Below are positions 34,639-44,149 of a stretch of DNA of 64,000 bases, piece by piece; position 1 is the stretch's first letter; the number at the start of each line of letters is the position of its first letter. Location of the stretch: the NCBI RefSeq assembly GCF_019468465.1, contig NZ_CP080519.1, positions 2,991,001 to 3,055,000 of the forward strand, in the 5' to 3' direction. A program made the translations under genes and the position numbers. The notes below the pieces were generated by a model. It was not told where the DNA came from. It ran no database searches and was given only the letters and a program-made list of their open reading frames with translations. The stretch is from Amycolatopsis sp. DSM 110486. GTDB lineage: Bacteria; Actinomycetota; Actinomycetes; Mycobacteriales; Pseudonocardiaceae.

Positions 34639-36800
34639 TTGGCGTCCACTTCGGACACTTCCTGCGCGGGCGCGAGCTCGGCTTCCGCGACGGCACCTTC
34701 GACGACGTCGGCCGTCGCCACCGCGTGGGTGCTGTGGTCCAGCTCCGGACGCTCGGCCGGCTCCAACGGCGCGAGCCCGGACAGGCGGCCGACGAACACC
34801 GCGAGCACGGCCGTGCGGACGCGTGCGGCGACCTCGTCGTCGGTGCCGTCGGCATCGACGACCACGTAGCGGTCGGGGTCGGCCGCGGCCATCTCGGCGA
34901 GCAGGTGCTGCACGCGCCACTGGTCGTTCACCGACACCGACGAGTTCTGGTCGCGCTGCCCCGGCTCGGCGTCGAGCAGCACCGTGAGGTCGGGGCGCAG
35001 CTTGCCCGTCGCCCAGTCGGCCAGGCCCTCGAGCTCACCGACGTCGAGGCCGGCGATCGTGCACAGGTGGGCGAGCGGCGAGTCGACAAAGCGCTCCATG
35101 ACCACCACGGACCCGGCGTCGAGTGCCGGCTGGATCTCGCGTTCGACCAGCTCCGCGCGCACGGCCGCGGCGACAAGCGCCTGGGCCCGCGCGCCCGTGA
35201 GCGACGCGTCGGAGATCAGCGAACGGAATCGCCGCTCGTCGAGCGCGGGATCGGCGGCGAGCACCACGGGCCGGGTGCCGGTGCCGAGCCAACGCGAAAG
35301 GCGCGCGGCCTGGCTGGCCGTGTTGATGGCCGTGGTGCCTTCAAGTGCGATGAGGAAACCGTTCACGCGCCGGGGCGCGCGGCGCAGGGCATTGCGCAGG
35401 TCGGTGAGGATCTTCTCGCTGCGGCGATCGTCCATCTGCCGGTAGGCGATCACGCCGAGCAGCACCGCGAGCAGGCCGCCGCCGATCATCACCGGGCGCG
35501 TGCCGTCGATGGTGACGGGGCTGCCCCACACGTTGATCTGGTGCGGCCGGACCAGGCCGATCAACGCCGGCGTGACGATCGTCGAGCCGAACAGCACGAT
35601 CTTCAGCATCGACTGGTAGATCGCGTTGACCCGGCCGCGGATCGCGTCTTCGACCCGCGAGCCGATGATCGTGACGCCGGTGAGGAACGCGATGCCGGCG
35701 CAGAAGCCGGTGAGCGCCACGGCGATCACGGAGATCGCGAGGTGCGGCGACAACGCGATGATCACCAGCGAGAGCCCGGCCACGACGATCGAGATGCCGA
35801 ACAGCCGGTCGTGCGGCAGCCGCCGCGCGAGTTTGGGCGCGAGGGCCATACCTGTGGCGAGGCCGAGGAACACGGCCAGCACCAGCAGGTTGAACGCCGC
35901 GTCGCCCGCGAGCAGCGACGACGAGTACGGCTTGGCCGACGCCACCACCGCCCCGCCCGCGGCGAACGCTCCGAACGCACCGATCAGCAGCCCGCGCACC
36001 AAGGGCGTGCTCCTCACGAAGCGCAGGCCGTCGCGCACCATGTCGCCGAAGCCGAACTTCTCTTCGTCGGCGTTCTTGACCTTCTGGTCGGGCAGCTTGT
36101 GGACGTCGCGCAGCGAGAGCTCGGGAATCCGCGTGGCGATGAGGATGCCGCTGGTCAGGTAGAGCAGGCCGTTGATGACGACGACGATCTTCGCGATGTA
36201 GAGGTCGGCCGTCGAGCCCTGGAACAGGTGGAACGTGGTGTTCGCGCCCAGGATGAGGGCGTTGGCGCCGGCGGCGGTGATCACGGCGAGGCCGTAGGTC
36301 ATCACGAGGCCGAGTTGGTTGGCCGTCTCGACCTGGTCCGGGCGGCGCAGCAGGTTGGGCACCGCCGCGTCCTTCGACGGGATCCACATGATCGAGCAGC
36401 AGCCGACCAGGAAGTTCGCGACGAACAGCCACCACGGCGCGCCGACGATGGCGATCGACAGCAGGAAACCGCAGCGCAGGAAGTCGCAGACGACCATCAC
36501 CTTGCGGCGGTCGAAGCGGTCGGCGAGGATGCCGCCGATCGGCGCGAACAGCAGGCCGGGCAACAGGTTCGTGAGCACCACGCCGACGAACGCGAAATTC
36601 TGCGCGGTGTAGTTGCTGAGCAGTTTCGTGCTCAGGCTCGTGAGAGCCAGCAGGTTCAACCAGTCGGCGACACTGCACAGGTACGTGACGCCCCACAGCC
36701 GACGGAATGGTCTGATCGCCAGCACCCGACGGACGCGGTGGATCGTGGACGCCTCGGCACTCGCCGAACCGTCCGATCCGGCGCCGGGTACCGACCGCAC
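34635..36800 (-). CDS. MFS transporter fused to a degenerate thymidylate kinase-like domain
   Basis: A 721-residue fusion. Residues about 30-465 form a 12-helix major facilitator domain (FAPIGGILADRFDRRKVMV is motif A). Residues about 478-690 align with thymidylate kinase, and an acidic tail follows. Fusions of this type next to holB are known in Streptomyces and relatives. Here the kinase P-loop is lost: EGTTAINTAS starting at Glu487 stands where functional enzymes have EGxxGxGKST, so both glycines, the catalytic Lys and the Ser/Thr are replaced. The DRY motif reads ERF (VVVMERFVDSPLAH). Thymidylate kinase activity is therefore unlikely; the domain may be regulatory or a relic. The true tmk must be elsewhere. 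It starts at GTG 36800 and overlaps holB by four bases. Confidence 0.88.
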   Translation of the reverse strand: MRSVPGAGSDGSASAEASTIHRVRRVLAIRPFRRLWGVTYLCSVADWLNLLALTSLSTKLLSNYTAQNFAFVGVVLTNLLPGLLFAPIGGILADRFDRRKVMVVCDFLRCGFLLSIAIVGAPWWLFVANFLVGCCSIMWIPSKDAAVPNLLRRPDQVETANQLGLVMTYGLAVITAAGANALILGANTTFHLFQGSTADLYIAKIVVVINGLLYLTSGILIATRIPELSLRDVHKLPDQKVKNADEEKFGFGDMVRDGLRFVRSTPLVRGLLIGAFGAFAAGGAVVASAKPYSSSLLAGDAAFNLLVLAVFLGLATGMALAPKLARRLPHDRLFGISIVVAGLSLVIIALSPHLAISVIAVALTGFCAGIAFLTGVTIIGSRVEDAIRGRVNAIYQSMLKIVLFGSTIVTPALIGLVRPHQINVWGSPVTIDGTRPVMIGGGLLAVLLGVIAYRQMDDRRSEKILTDLRNALRRAPRRVNGFLIALEGTTAINTASQAARLSRWLGTGTRPVVLAADPALDERRFRSLISDASLTGARAQALVAAAVRAELVEREIQPALDAGSVVVMERFVDSPLAHLCTIAGLDVGELEGLADWATGKLRPDLTVLLDAEPGQRDQNSSVSVNDQWRVQHLLAEMAAADPDRYVVVDADGTDDEVAARVRTAVLAVFVGRLSGLAPLEPAERPELDHSTHAVATADVVEGAVAEAELAPAQEVSEVDAK

Positions 36801-36940
36801 GCCTTCGCTGATACGCCCACCCCACTCGTCACGGCGGCGTCGGGAAACCCAGTTTCGGATCCCCCGACCGTGTCGTCAGGGTAGCCCGATCGCCGATCCG
36901 GACACGGCACCGGCCCGGGTGTGGCGGCGGTGGAGCGACG

Positions 36941-37573
36941 TCAGCTGAACAGGCCCGTCACACTGCTGACCAGGCTCGACACCATGTACAGCGCGATCAC
37001 GACGAACACGACGAGCAGCACGACCGCGAGGATCACACCCGCCGCGCTCGTCGACGGACGGCCCAGGTTCGGCATCCCGATGTTCGGCAGACCGCGCCTT
37101 TTGGCCTGCCGTTCGGCTAGTTCGGCCTCGATGTCGTCGTCGGCGACCTCGGCTTTCGCCTTCGGCCGGGGCCGCGGCACCCGCTTGAGCAGCTGCGGCG
37201 CACGCGTGGGCCACGTCCGCTGCCGCGGCAGCAACCCGAGCGGCACACCGTCGGGCTTCTCCTCGGCCGGCTGGATCGGCTGCGGCGTACGCGCGGCCTC
37301 CTCCCGCAGCGCGGCCTCGACCATCCGCTTCACGGCTTCGGGGTCGTGCTGCACGGGCCGCGCGGTCGGCAACGGCCGCGCCTCGTCGACCGCGGGCGCC
37401 GCCTCGGCCGCCGTGACCAGCCCGGCGAGCGGATCGGCGAACCGCTCCCCGCCGATGCTGCCGTCCAACGTCCCATCGCGCTCCGGCAGCGGGGCGCTGC
37501 GGGCGTTGATGCCGGGGGCGCTTTGCGTGCCTTGGGGGGCATTGAAGAAAGGAGCCCCACCGCTCGTGCTCAT
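36941..37573 (-). CDS. Hypothetical protein with C-terminal membrane anchor
   Basis: A 210-residue protein. The first 170 residues are Pro/Ala/Arg-rich and probably disordered and cytosolic. A short charged segment (AEVADDDIEAELAERQAKRRG) and a single C-terminal helix (AAGVILAVVLLVVFVVIALYMVSSLVSSVTGLF) end the chain, making a tail-anchored layout. There is no recognisable domain. It lies 140 bases upstream of, and in line with, the MFS-kinase gene, and a tandem-repeat spacer lies on its other side. Function unknown. Confidence 0.6.
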   Translation of the reverse strand: MSTSGGAPFFNAPQGTQSAPGINARSAPLPERDGTLDGSIGGERFADPLAGLVTAAEAAPAVDEARPLPTARPVQHDPEAVKRMVEAALREEAARTPQPIQPAEEKPDGVPLGLLPRQRTWPTRAPQLLKRVPRPRPKAKAEVADDDIEAELAERQAKRRGLPNIGMPNLGRPSTSAAGVILAVVLLVVFVVIALYMVSSLVSSVTGLFS

Positions 37574-37799
37574 GGTGACCACCTCACTACGGAATGTCCT
37601 CGCCTTCCAGTGTCGGCGACACTACCGGCTCCCGCATCCGCCCAATGGCCGCAGAGACGCTCGCGCCCACGCCGCCGACCGGACGGTCCCGCAGCAGTTT
37701 GCAGGCCACGGCCACCCCGGTCGACCGCCGAAAGCGACGTCCAGGGGTGATACCGGTCACGAGATCGGGCACTCTTCGTAATCGATCGTGGCCGGCGCC

Positions 37800-38130
37800 C
37801 TGAGGCCCGGCGGGCCATTTCACGCGCGACGGCGGTCGGCAGCGCCGGTTCGGCCGACGATGGGGCCGGGCTCACCCGCCTGGCGACCCGCTCCGCGACA
37901 GTCCGCGGCGCCAGTTCGGCCAGCGATGGAGCCGAGGCTCACCCGCCCGGCGAGCCATTTTCGGCGCGACGGCAGTCGACCCCTCCGTCACGGCCGGCAA
38001 TCAGGCCGCGCTGACCCGCCTGGCGAACCCCGCTCCACGACAGTCCGCGCCGCCGGTTCCGGCGATCAGGCCGCGCTCAGCCGCCCGGCGAACCCGCCTC
38101 CGCGAGGCTCTGCGGCGCCGGTTCAGTTGG
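37800..38130. repeat. Tandem repeat, about five units of 65-73 bp, in a gene-free spacer
   Basis: The 751 bases from 37574 to 38324 contain no credible gene. Inside them, units opening with CTCACCCGCCTGGCGA or a variant start at 37800, 37871, 37938, 38011 and 38076. Each continues with variants of GCGACAGTCCGCGGCGCC and GGTTCGGCCAGCGAT. The remaining spacer (37574-37799 and 38131-38324) shows no features I can name. Confidence 0.7.
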
Positions 38131-38324
38131 ATGCCTTGCCCGCCCGCGCGCCGGCACGGCGAAATCCGCCGGGCCAGTACCAGCGAGCCGAGCGCGAAGC
38201 ACAAGCCAAGCGCCGCTGCGGCGCGCGCTCGGCTCCAGCGGCTCAAACCGCAAGGCGCCCTCAACGCACGTCCCACGTACCTCCGTTCCCGGTCTCCGAA
38301 TGCCCAGGTCGGGCGTCGTGTCGG

Positions 38325-39668
38325 TCAGGCATGGTTGCGCACCGCTTCGACGATCCACGCCTCCGCCGTGCTGCGAGTGGCCGGTTGCCAGGTCATGAGC
38401 CAGCCGCCGTCGGGGCGGGGGGCGGCGCGGAACTGGTAGCGGCCCTGGTCGTTGTCGACGAGGCCGAAGGCGCCGTGCGGGTACTCGGCGAGGACGGCGT
38501 CGCGGACGGCCAGGTCGACGAGGACCGTGCCGAGGCGCGGGCGGGCGACCGCGGCGCGGATGACGTCGAGCGAGCCCCACGCGGCGCGCGGGACGAGGCC
38601 ACTGCGGTCGGTCTCGATGCGGACGGCCGGCCCCGGCCCCGGCGGACGGTCCGGCAACCCGTCGAACACCCAGCCCGGCAGGGCGCTGAGCAGACCGGAA
38701 CGCAGCCGCGCGCGACGGCCCAGCTTGCTCATCACCGTGGTGTAGTCCTCGTCGCCGAAGAAGCGGACCTCCCACGGCTCCGGGCGCGCCGGGAAGACAC
38801 CGGTCACCACGCCGCGGATGAAACCGCCCCGCAGCACGCGGTAGAGCCCGACGGCCTCCGGCGTCACCTCGCCCTCGGGCACCAGGCCGAGCTCGGACAT
38901 GCCCGCCACGAACCGCGTGTACTGCTCGATCTCCTCGATCAACGCCGGCACCAGCGTGGGCCCGAACGACTGCCGCACCTGGTCGGCCAGGCTCAGCTCC
39001 TCCGACTCCGAAGAACCGGAAGAACCCGACGAGCCCGAAGACCCCTCAGCACCGCCGGCCCCGGAAGCTCCCGAGTCACCCCGCGACCCGGACTCGCCCG
39101 AACGACCCGAGCCATCGCGAGAACTCCCGCCGCCGCCAGGTCCCGAGGCGCCCCGAGAGTCCCAGGCGCCAGACTGCCCCGGCCCCTCCGAACCCCGACC
39201 ACCCGAACTACCGGACGAACCCGAGCCGCCCTGAGACTCCGAGCCGCGAAAGAAGCCCACACCTCCATCGGCACTCGAGCCTCCCCGAGCGCCCGATCCA
39301 CCGGAGCCTGAACCTGAAGAGGCCTCCTCATCGCCACCGGGACCAGAACTGGGCGAAGGGCCCCGGCCACCGAAGGGACCACCGGAGCCCAGAGAACCCG
39401 CGCCCCGAGGGCCCGAGCCCCGAGAACCCGACCCCGGAGACCCCGAACCATCACGGGACCCCGAGCCACGAGGACCCCGGCCCCCAGGCGGCCCGGAACC
39501 GCGGGAACCAGAACCACCCACCCCCTCCAGCACCGGCGGCACCGTGAACTGCGGGTCGTAGAACTCCATCACCGACGGCCGCTCCGGTACCTCGGCCCGG
39601 AGCGGCGCGATGACTTCGTCGATGACGTCGAAGACTGCGGTCGCTGAACTCACCCTTGCATTGAACAC
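38325..39668 (-). CDS. Possible EspG-like protein with a 180-residue Gly/Ser/Arg-rich insertion
   Basis: A 447-residue protein. The N-terminal 47 residues (MFNARVSSATAVFDVIDEVIAPLRAEVPERPSVMEFYDP) are structured. Residues about 50-228 are a low-complexity Gly/Ser/Pro/Arg region. Residues 229-447 are again structured (LADQVRQSFGPTLVPALIEEIEQYTRFVAGMSELG...). The end, GLVDNDQGRYQFRAAP followed by GGWLMTWQPA, resembles the EspG C-terminal pattern FDTxxGRYxxxxR...WVTxAPA found in the two EspG genes of this window. That similarity is modest, so the assignment is tentative. Codon use of the low-complexity stretch is strongly biased to GGA/TCC-type codons. No operon partner is evident. Confidence 0.5.
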   Translation of the reverse strand: MFNARVSSATAVFDVIDEVIAPLRAEVPERPSVMEFYDPQFTVPPVLEGVGGSGSRGSGPPGGRGPRGSGSRDGSGSPGSGSRGSGPRGAGSLGSGGPFGGRGPSPSSGPGGDEEASSGSGSGGSGARGGSSADGGVGFFRGSESQGGSGSSGSSGGRGSEGPGQSGAWDSRGASGPGGGGSSRDGSGRSGESGSRGDSGASGAGGAEGSSGSSGSSGSSESEELSLADQVRQSFGPTLVPALIEEIEQYTRFVAGMSELGLVPEGEVTPEAVGLYRVLRGGFIRGVVTGVFPARPEPWEVRFFGDEDYTTVMSKLGRRARLRSGLLSALPGWVFDGLPDRPPGPGPAVRIETDRSGLVPRAAWGSLDVIRAAVARPRLGTVLVDLAVRDAVLAEYPHGAFGLVDNDQGRYQFRAAPRPDGGWLMTWQPATRSTAEAWIVEAVRNHA

Positions 39669-39731
39669 CCTGGCACCGACAATTTTTCGAACTTTTGTTC
39701 GACTCGCCGGGACGTTGCGCCGAACGGTCGG

Positions 39732-40871
39732 TCAGCGGGCCGGAACCGGGGCCGCCCGCATGGTCGGTGCCAGGAAGTACACCGCCACCACCAGCGCCCC
39801 GACCACGCCCAGAGTCCAGTGCAGCCCGATGCCGCCGGCCAGGGCACCGACGAGGACCGGGCCGACGAGGAAGCCGAAGTAGCCGCACGCCGCCACGGCC
39901 GCGATCGCGCGGCCCGGCGCAAGGGGCTGCTTACGGCCGGCCGCGCTCCACGCCAGGGGCACCATGCCCGAGACGCCGAGCCCCACCACGGCGAACCCGG
40001 CGACCGCGAACCCCGGCACCGGCACCGCCACCACCAGCAAGAACCCGACCACAGTCACCAAGGTCACCACCCGCATGAAAGGCACCACGCCGAACCGCGC
40101 CACCAGCCGGTCGGCCACCACCCGCACCGCGATCATCGTGATCGAGAACGCGAAGTACCCCAGCGATGCCAACGCAGCCGACGCGACCGTGACCTCCCGC
40201 AGGTAAACCGCGCTCCAGTCGTTCACCGTCCCCTCGGCCACGAACCCGCAGAACGCGATCACCCCGAGCGGGATCAGCGCCTTGCCCGGCAGCGCGAACG
40301 CCGCGTCGCCCTGGCCGCGGTCGGCGCCCGGCAGGAAGCGCGTCGACGCCGCCAGCGCGACCACCAGCAGCACCACGCCCGTCACGGTGAAGTGCACCCC
40401 GATCGGCACGCGCTCCAGCAGCGCCCCGGCGCCGGAACCCAGCAGCCCGCCGATGTTCCAGAACGCGTGGAACCCGGCGAAGATCGGCCGCCCGTACGCC
40501 TCCTCGACGCGCGCGGCGTGGGCGTTCATCGACACGTCGAGCAGGCTGTTGCCCATCCCGAGCACCACGAGCGCACCCACGAAAGCGACCAGGTTCGTTG
40601 CCAGCGCGGCCAGCGGCAGGCCCGCGCACAGCACCGTGGCGCCGACCACGACACCCCGACGGCTGCCGATCTTCGTGAGCAACGGCCCGGCCGCCACCAG
40701 CGCCACCACAGACCCCGCCGCGAGGCCGAACAGGCCGATCGCCAGCTGTCCCGCGCTCAGTCCCGCGTGGGCCCGGGCCGCCGGGATTCGCGCGGCCCAC
40801 GTGGCGAACGCCGCCCCGCACACCGCGAACACCACCGAAACCGCCGCCCGCGCACGCCGCGTCTCCTGCAT
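39732..40871 (-). CDS. MFS transporter
   Basis: A 379-residue membrane protein with 12 predicted helices, beginning MQETRRARAAVSVVFAVCGAAFATWAARIPAARAHAGLS. The opening FAxxGxxFATWAARIP and the FHAFWNIGGLLGSGAG and EGTVNDWSAVYLREV motifs match the MFS subfamily that includes YbjJ/fucose-permease-like proteins. Substrate unknown. The long in-frame upstream extension is arginine-only and is rejected. It is 73 bases downstream of topA on the same strand, with a hairpin between, so probably a separate transcription unit. Confidence 0.87.
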   Translation of the reverse strand: MQETRRARAAVSVVFAVCGAAFATWAARIPAARAHAGLSAGQLAIGLFGLAAGSVVALVAAGPLLTKIGSRRGVVVGATVLCAGLPLAALATNLVAFVGALVVLGMGNSLLDVSMNAHAARVEEAYGRPIFAGFHAFWNIGGLLGSGAGALLERVPIGVHFTVTGVVLLVVALAASTRFLPGADRGQGDAAFALPGKALIPLGVIAFCGFVAEGTVNDWSAVYLREVTVASAALASLGYFAFSITMIAVRVVADRLVARFGVVPFMRVVTLVTVVGFLLVVAVPVPGFAVAGFAVVGLGVSGMVPLAWSAAGRKQPLAPGRAIAAVAACGYFGFLVGPVLVGALAGGIGLHWTLGVVGALVVAVYFLAPTMRAAPVPAR

Positions 40872-40897
40872 CGAATACGTCCCCCAGACGCGAAGAA

Positions 40898-40927
40898 GGG
40901 ACCACCCGAAACGTCTCGGGTGGCCCC
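40898..40927 (-). terminator. Hairpin after topA
   Basis: Stem GGGACCACCCGA (40898-40909) with TCGGGTGGCCCC (40916-40927), one mismatch and a 6-base loop, 18 bases past the topA stop. There is no clear T run, so it acts as a weak terminator or RNA-stabilising hairpin. Confidence 0.55.
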
Positions 40928-40944
40928 GACGGAAACTCCGCCTG

Positions 40945-43833
40945 CTACTTGGCCTTCGCAGTGCTCGCCTTCTTCGCGGGCGCCTTCTTGGCCGTCGTCG
41001 ACTTCGCCGCGGCGGCCGACTTCGTGGCCGAAGCCGACTTCGCCGCCGTCGACTTCGCCGGCGCCTTGCGCGTCGTCGTGGTGCGGCGCTTCGGGGCCGG
41101 GCCCTTCGCCCGCTTCTCCGCCAGCAGCTCCGCGCCACGCTCGGCCGTCAGCTCCTCGATGCTGTCGGACTTCCGCAGCGTCGCGTTGTATTCGCCGTCG
41201 GTGACGTACGGGCCGAAGCGCCCGTCCTTGACCACCATCGGCTTGCCCGACACGGGGTCGTCACCGAGCTCCTTGAGCGGCGGCTTCGCCGTGGCCGACC
41301 GGCCGCGCTGCTTCGGCTCCGAGTAGATCTTCAGCGCCTCTTCCAGCGTGATCGAGAACAGCTGGTCCTCGGTCTGGATCGAGCGCGAGTCGGTGCCCTT
41401 CTTCAGGTACGGCCCGTAGCGCCCGTTCTGCGCGGTGATCTCGTCACCCGACTCCGGGTCCTTGCCCACCACACGCGGCAGCGACAGCAGCTTCAGCGCG
41501 TCCTCGAGCGTCATCGTCTCGATGGTCATCGACTTGAACAACGAGCCCGTACGCGGCTTCGGCGCCTTCGCCTTCGCGGCCTTCTTCTGCGCAGCCGTCG
41601 CGCCCTCGGGCAGCGGCTCAGCCTCGGGCAGCACCTCGGTGACGTACGGGCCGAAGCGGCCTTCCTTCGCCACGATCTCGTGCCCACTCACCGGATCGAC
41701 GCCCAGCTGACGGCCTTCCTGCGGCGTCGCGAAGAGCTTCTCCGCGAGCTCCGACGTCAGCTCGTCCGGCGGCAGGTCCTCGGGCAGGTTGGCGCGCTGC
41801 GACTGGCCGTCGACCTCACGCTCGAGGTACGGCCCGTAGCGGCCCACGCGCACGACGACCTTGTGCCCGTCGGCGTCGTTGAAAAGCGGGATCGAGTTGA
41901 TCTCGCGCGCGTCGATGCCCTCGACACTGCCGTCGACCAGCTTCTTCAGCCCACCGAGTCGCCCGACCGAGCCCTCCACGCCGAAGTCGCCGCCGAAGTA
42001 GAACTTCGAGAGCCACTGCACGCGGTGCTCGTCGCCGTTGGCGATGCGGTCGAGCTCGTCCTCGAGACCGGCGGTGAAGTTGTAGTCCACCAGGCGTTCG
42101 AAGTGCCGTTCCATCAGGCCGATCACCGCGAACGCGACCCACGAGGGAATCAGGGCGGAGCCCTTCTTCCACACGTAGCCGCGGTCCTGGATCGTCTTGA
42201 TGATCGACGCGTACGTCGACGGGCGGCCGATGCCCAGCTCCTCCAGCTTGCTCACGAGGCTCGGCTCGGAGTAGCGCGCGGGCGGCGAGGTGGTGTGGCC
42301 GTCGGCCGAAAGGTCGGCGGCGGTCAGCGCCTGGTCCTTCACCAGCACCGGCAGGCGGCTCTGCTTATCGTCCGCCTCGCCGCCGGCCTCGGTGTCGACA
42401 GCCTCGACGTAGGCCTTCAGGAAGCCGGCGAACGTGATCGTGCGGCCCGACGCGGCGAAGGTGCACTCCTCACCCGACGTCGTGGTACCGACGATGCGCA
42501 CTGACATCGTGGTGCCCTTCGCGTCGGCCATCTGCGACGCGATCGTGCGCTGCCAGATCATCTCGTACAGGCGGAACTCGTCGGAGTCCAGCTCGCCCGC
42601 GACCTGGCCCGGCGTGCGGAACACCTCGCCCGACGGCCGGATCGCTTCGTGGGCTTCCTGCGCGTTCTTCACCTTGCGCGTGTACTGGCGCGGCGAAGAC
42701 GGCACGTACTCCTTGCCGTACAGCTGCGTGGCCTGGCTGCGGGCGGCCGAGATCGCCGACTCCGACAGCGTGGTCGAGTCGGTACGCATATAGGTGATGT
42801 AACCGTTTTCGTACAGCTTCTGCGCGATCCGCATCGTGCGCTCGGAGGTGAACCGCAGCTTGCGGCCCGCTTCCTGCTGCAGCGTCGAGGTCATGAAGGG
42901 CGCGTACGGCTTCCGCGTGTACGGCTTCTCCTCGACGCTGGACACGGTGAAGTCGCGGTTGGCCAGCGCCTGCGTCAGGGCCTGTGCCTCGGCCTCGCCG
43001 AGCACGCGGATCTCCTTGGCCGTGCCCTTGAGCTGGCCGTTGGAGTCGAAGTCGCGGCCGGTGGCCAGGCGGGCGCCGTCGACGCCGACCAGGCGCGCCG
43101 GGAACGTCTGCGGCGAAGCGTCTTCGCCGGCGTCCATCGTCGCGGAGATGTCCCAATAGGAAGCCGAGGTGAAGCGCATGCGCTCCCGCTCACGCTCGAC
43201 CACGATCCGCGTCGCCACGGACTGCACGCGGCCTGCCGAGAGCTTCGGCATGACCTTCTTCCACAGCACCGGCGAGACCTCGTAGCCGTAGAGGCGGTCG
43301 AGGATGCGGCGGGTCTCCTGCGCGTCGACGAGGTCGACGTCGAGCTCGCGGGTCGCGTCGGCCGCCGCGCGGATCGCCTGCTCGGTGACCTCGTGGAACA
43401 CCATGCGGCGCACGGGCACCTTGGGCTTGAGCGTCTCGAGCAGGTGCCACGCGATGGCTTCGCCCTCGCGGTCGGGGTCCGTGGCGAGGTAGAGCTCGTC
43501 GACGTCCTTCAGCAGGCCCTTGAGCTCCGTGACCTTGGACTTCTTGTCCGGCGTGACGATGTAGAGCGGCTTGAAGTCGTTGTCGATGTCCACGCCGAGG
43601 CGCGCCCACGACTCGCCCTTGTACTGGGCCGGCACGTCGGCCGCGCCGCGCGGAAGGTCGCGGATGTGCCCGACGGAGGACTCGACGACATAGTTGCCGC
43701 CGAGGTACGGGGCGATCTTGCGGGCCTTAGTAGGCGACTCGACGATCACCAGCCGCCGAGTCCCGGCGCCGTTCGTCCCGGTGCCGTCCTTCTTGGTCCG
43801 TGCTCCTGCCACGCTGCCCTGCTCTCCACTCAT
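40945..43833 (-). CDS. topA: DNA topoisomerase I TopA
   Basis: Relaxes negative supercoils through a type IA mechanism. The 962-residue protein has the TOPRIM glutamate in VIVESPTKARKI (Glu32), DPDREGE at 119-125 and the active-site tyrosine Tyr348 in YITYMRTDST. The C-terminal part lacks zinc fingers and instead carries several repeats of the form DPVSGKPMVVKDGRFGPYVTDG. It ends in a Lys/Ala-rich tail, as in mycobacterial and streptomycete TopA, which aids processivity. It is a single-gene unit with a hairpin after it. Confidence 0.97.
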   Translation of the reverse strand: MSGEQGSVAGARTKKDGTGTNGAGTRRLVIVESPTKARKIAPYLGGNYVVESSVGHIRDLPRGAADVPAQYKGESWARLGVDIDNDFKPLYIVTPDKKSKVTELKGLLKDVDELYLATDPDREGEAIAWHLLETLKPKVPVRRMVFHEVTEQAIRAAADATRELDVDLVDAQETRRILDRLYGYEVSPVLWKKVMPKLSAGRVQSVATRIVVERERERMRFTSASYWDISATMDAGEDASPQTFPARLVGVDGARLATGRDFDSNGQLKGTAKEIRVLGEAEAQALTQALANRDFTVSSVEEKPYTRKPYAPFMTSTLQQEAGRKLRFTSERTMRIAQKLYENGYITYMRTDSTTLSESAISAARSQATQLYGKEYVPSSPRQYTRKVKNAQEAHEAIRPSGEVFRTPGQVAGELDSDEFRLYEMIWQRTIASQMADAKGTTMSVRIVGTTTSGEECTFAASGRTITFAGFLKAYVEAVDTEAGGEADDKQSRLPVLVKDQALTAADLSADGHTTSPPARYSEPSLVSKLEELGIGRPSTYASIIKTIQDRGYVWKKGSALIPSWVAFAVIGLMERHFERLVDYNFTAGLEDELDRIANGDEHRVQWLSKFYFGGDFGVEGSVGRLGGLKKLVDGSVEGIDAREINSIPLFNDADGHKVVVRVGRYGPYLEREVDGQSQRANLPEDLPPDELTSELAEKLFATPQEGRQLGVDPVSGHEIVAKEGRFGPYVTEVLPEAEPLPEGATAAQKKAAKAKAPKPRTGSLFKSMTIETMTLEDALKLLSLPRVVGKDPESGDEITAQNGRYGPYLKKGTDSRSIQTEDQLFSITLEEALKIYSEPKQRGRSATAKPPLKELGDDPVSGKPMVVKDGRFGPYVTDGEYNATLRKSDSIEELTAERGAELLAEKRAKGPAPKRRTTTTRKAPAKSTAAKSASATKSAAAAKSTTAKKAPAKKASTAKAK

Positions 43834-44050
43834 CCCCGCGCCATCGCCCTCGATGGCTGCGGCACTCCTTTACCCCTCCGCGAGGGGTGCTGCGCCCGCG
43901 TCTTCGACCTGCCAGTGTGCACGCCCGCACCGGCCGCGCAGCGGCTAGGTGGCCTGACACGCCGCCGGGCCCCTGCCCGTCGGATCGCCTTTGACCTCGG
44001 CGATGTTTCCTCTCCACACCTAGCACGTGATTCCGGACACGTGCCGTGCA

Positions 44051-44077
44051 GGGTATCTCGCGATCACGCCGATACCC
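44051..44077. promoter_or_regulatory. Perfect 7-bp inverted repeat upstream of the secreted protease
   Basis: GGGTATC (44051-44057) and GATACCC (44071-44077) are separated by 13 bases, 73 bases before the protease ATG, in the 316-base spacer between divergent topA and the protease gene. It is a candidate operator. The rest of the spacer shows only a small ACCCCT/AGGGGT hairpin at 43871-43887. Confidence 0.4.
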
Positions 44078-44149
44078 TCCGTTCGACGGTGGTGGACCTG
44101 ACGTCGGCACCGCTTCACTTACTACCTCGTCGAGCCGAAAGGAACCACC

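Noticed and set aside
34635..36800. Annotation as functional thymidylate kinase (tmk)
   Set aside because: The P-loop and DRY motifs are replaced, so a tmk symbol would mislead.
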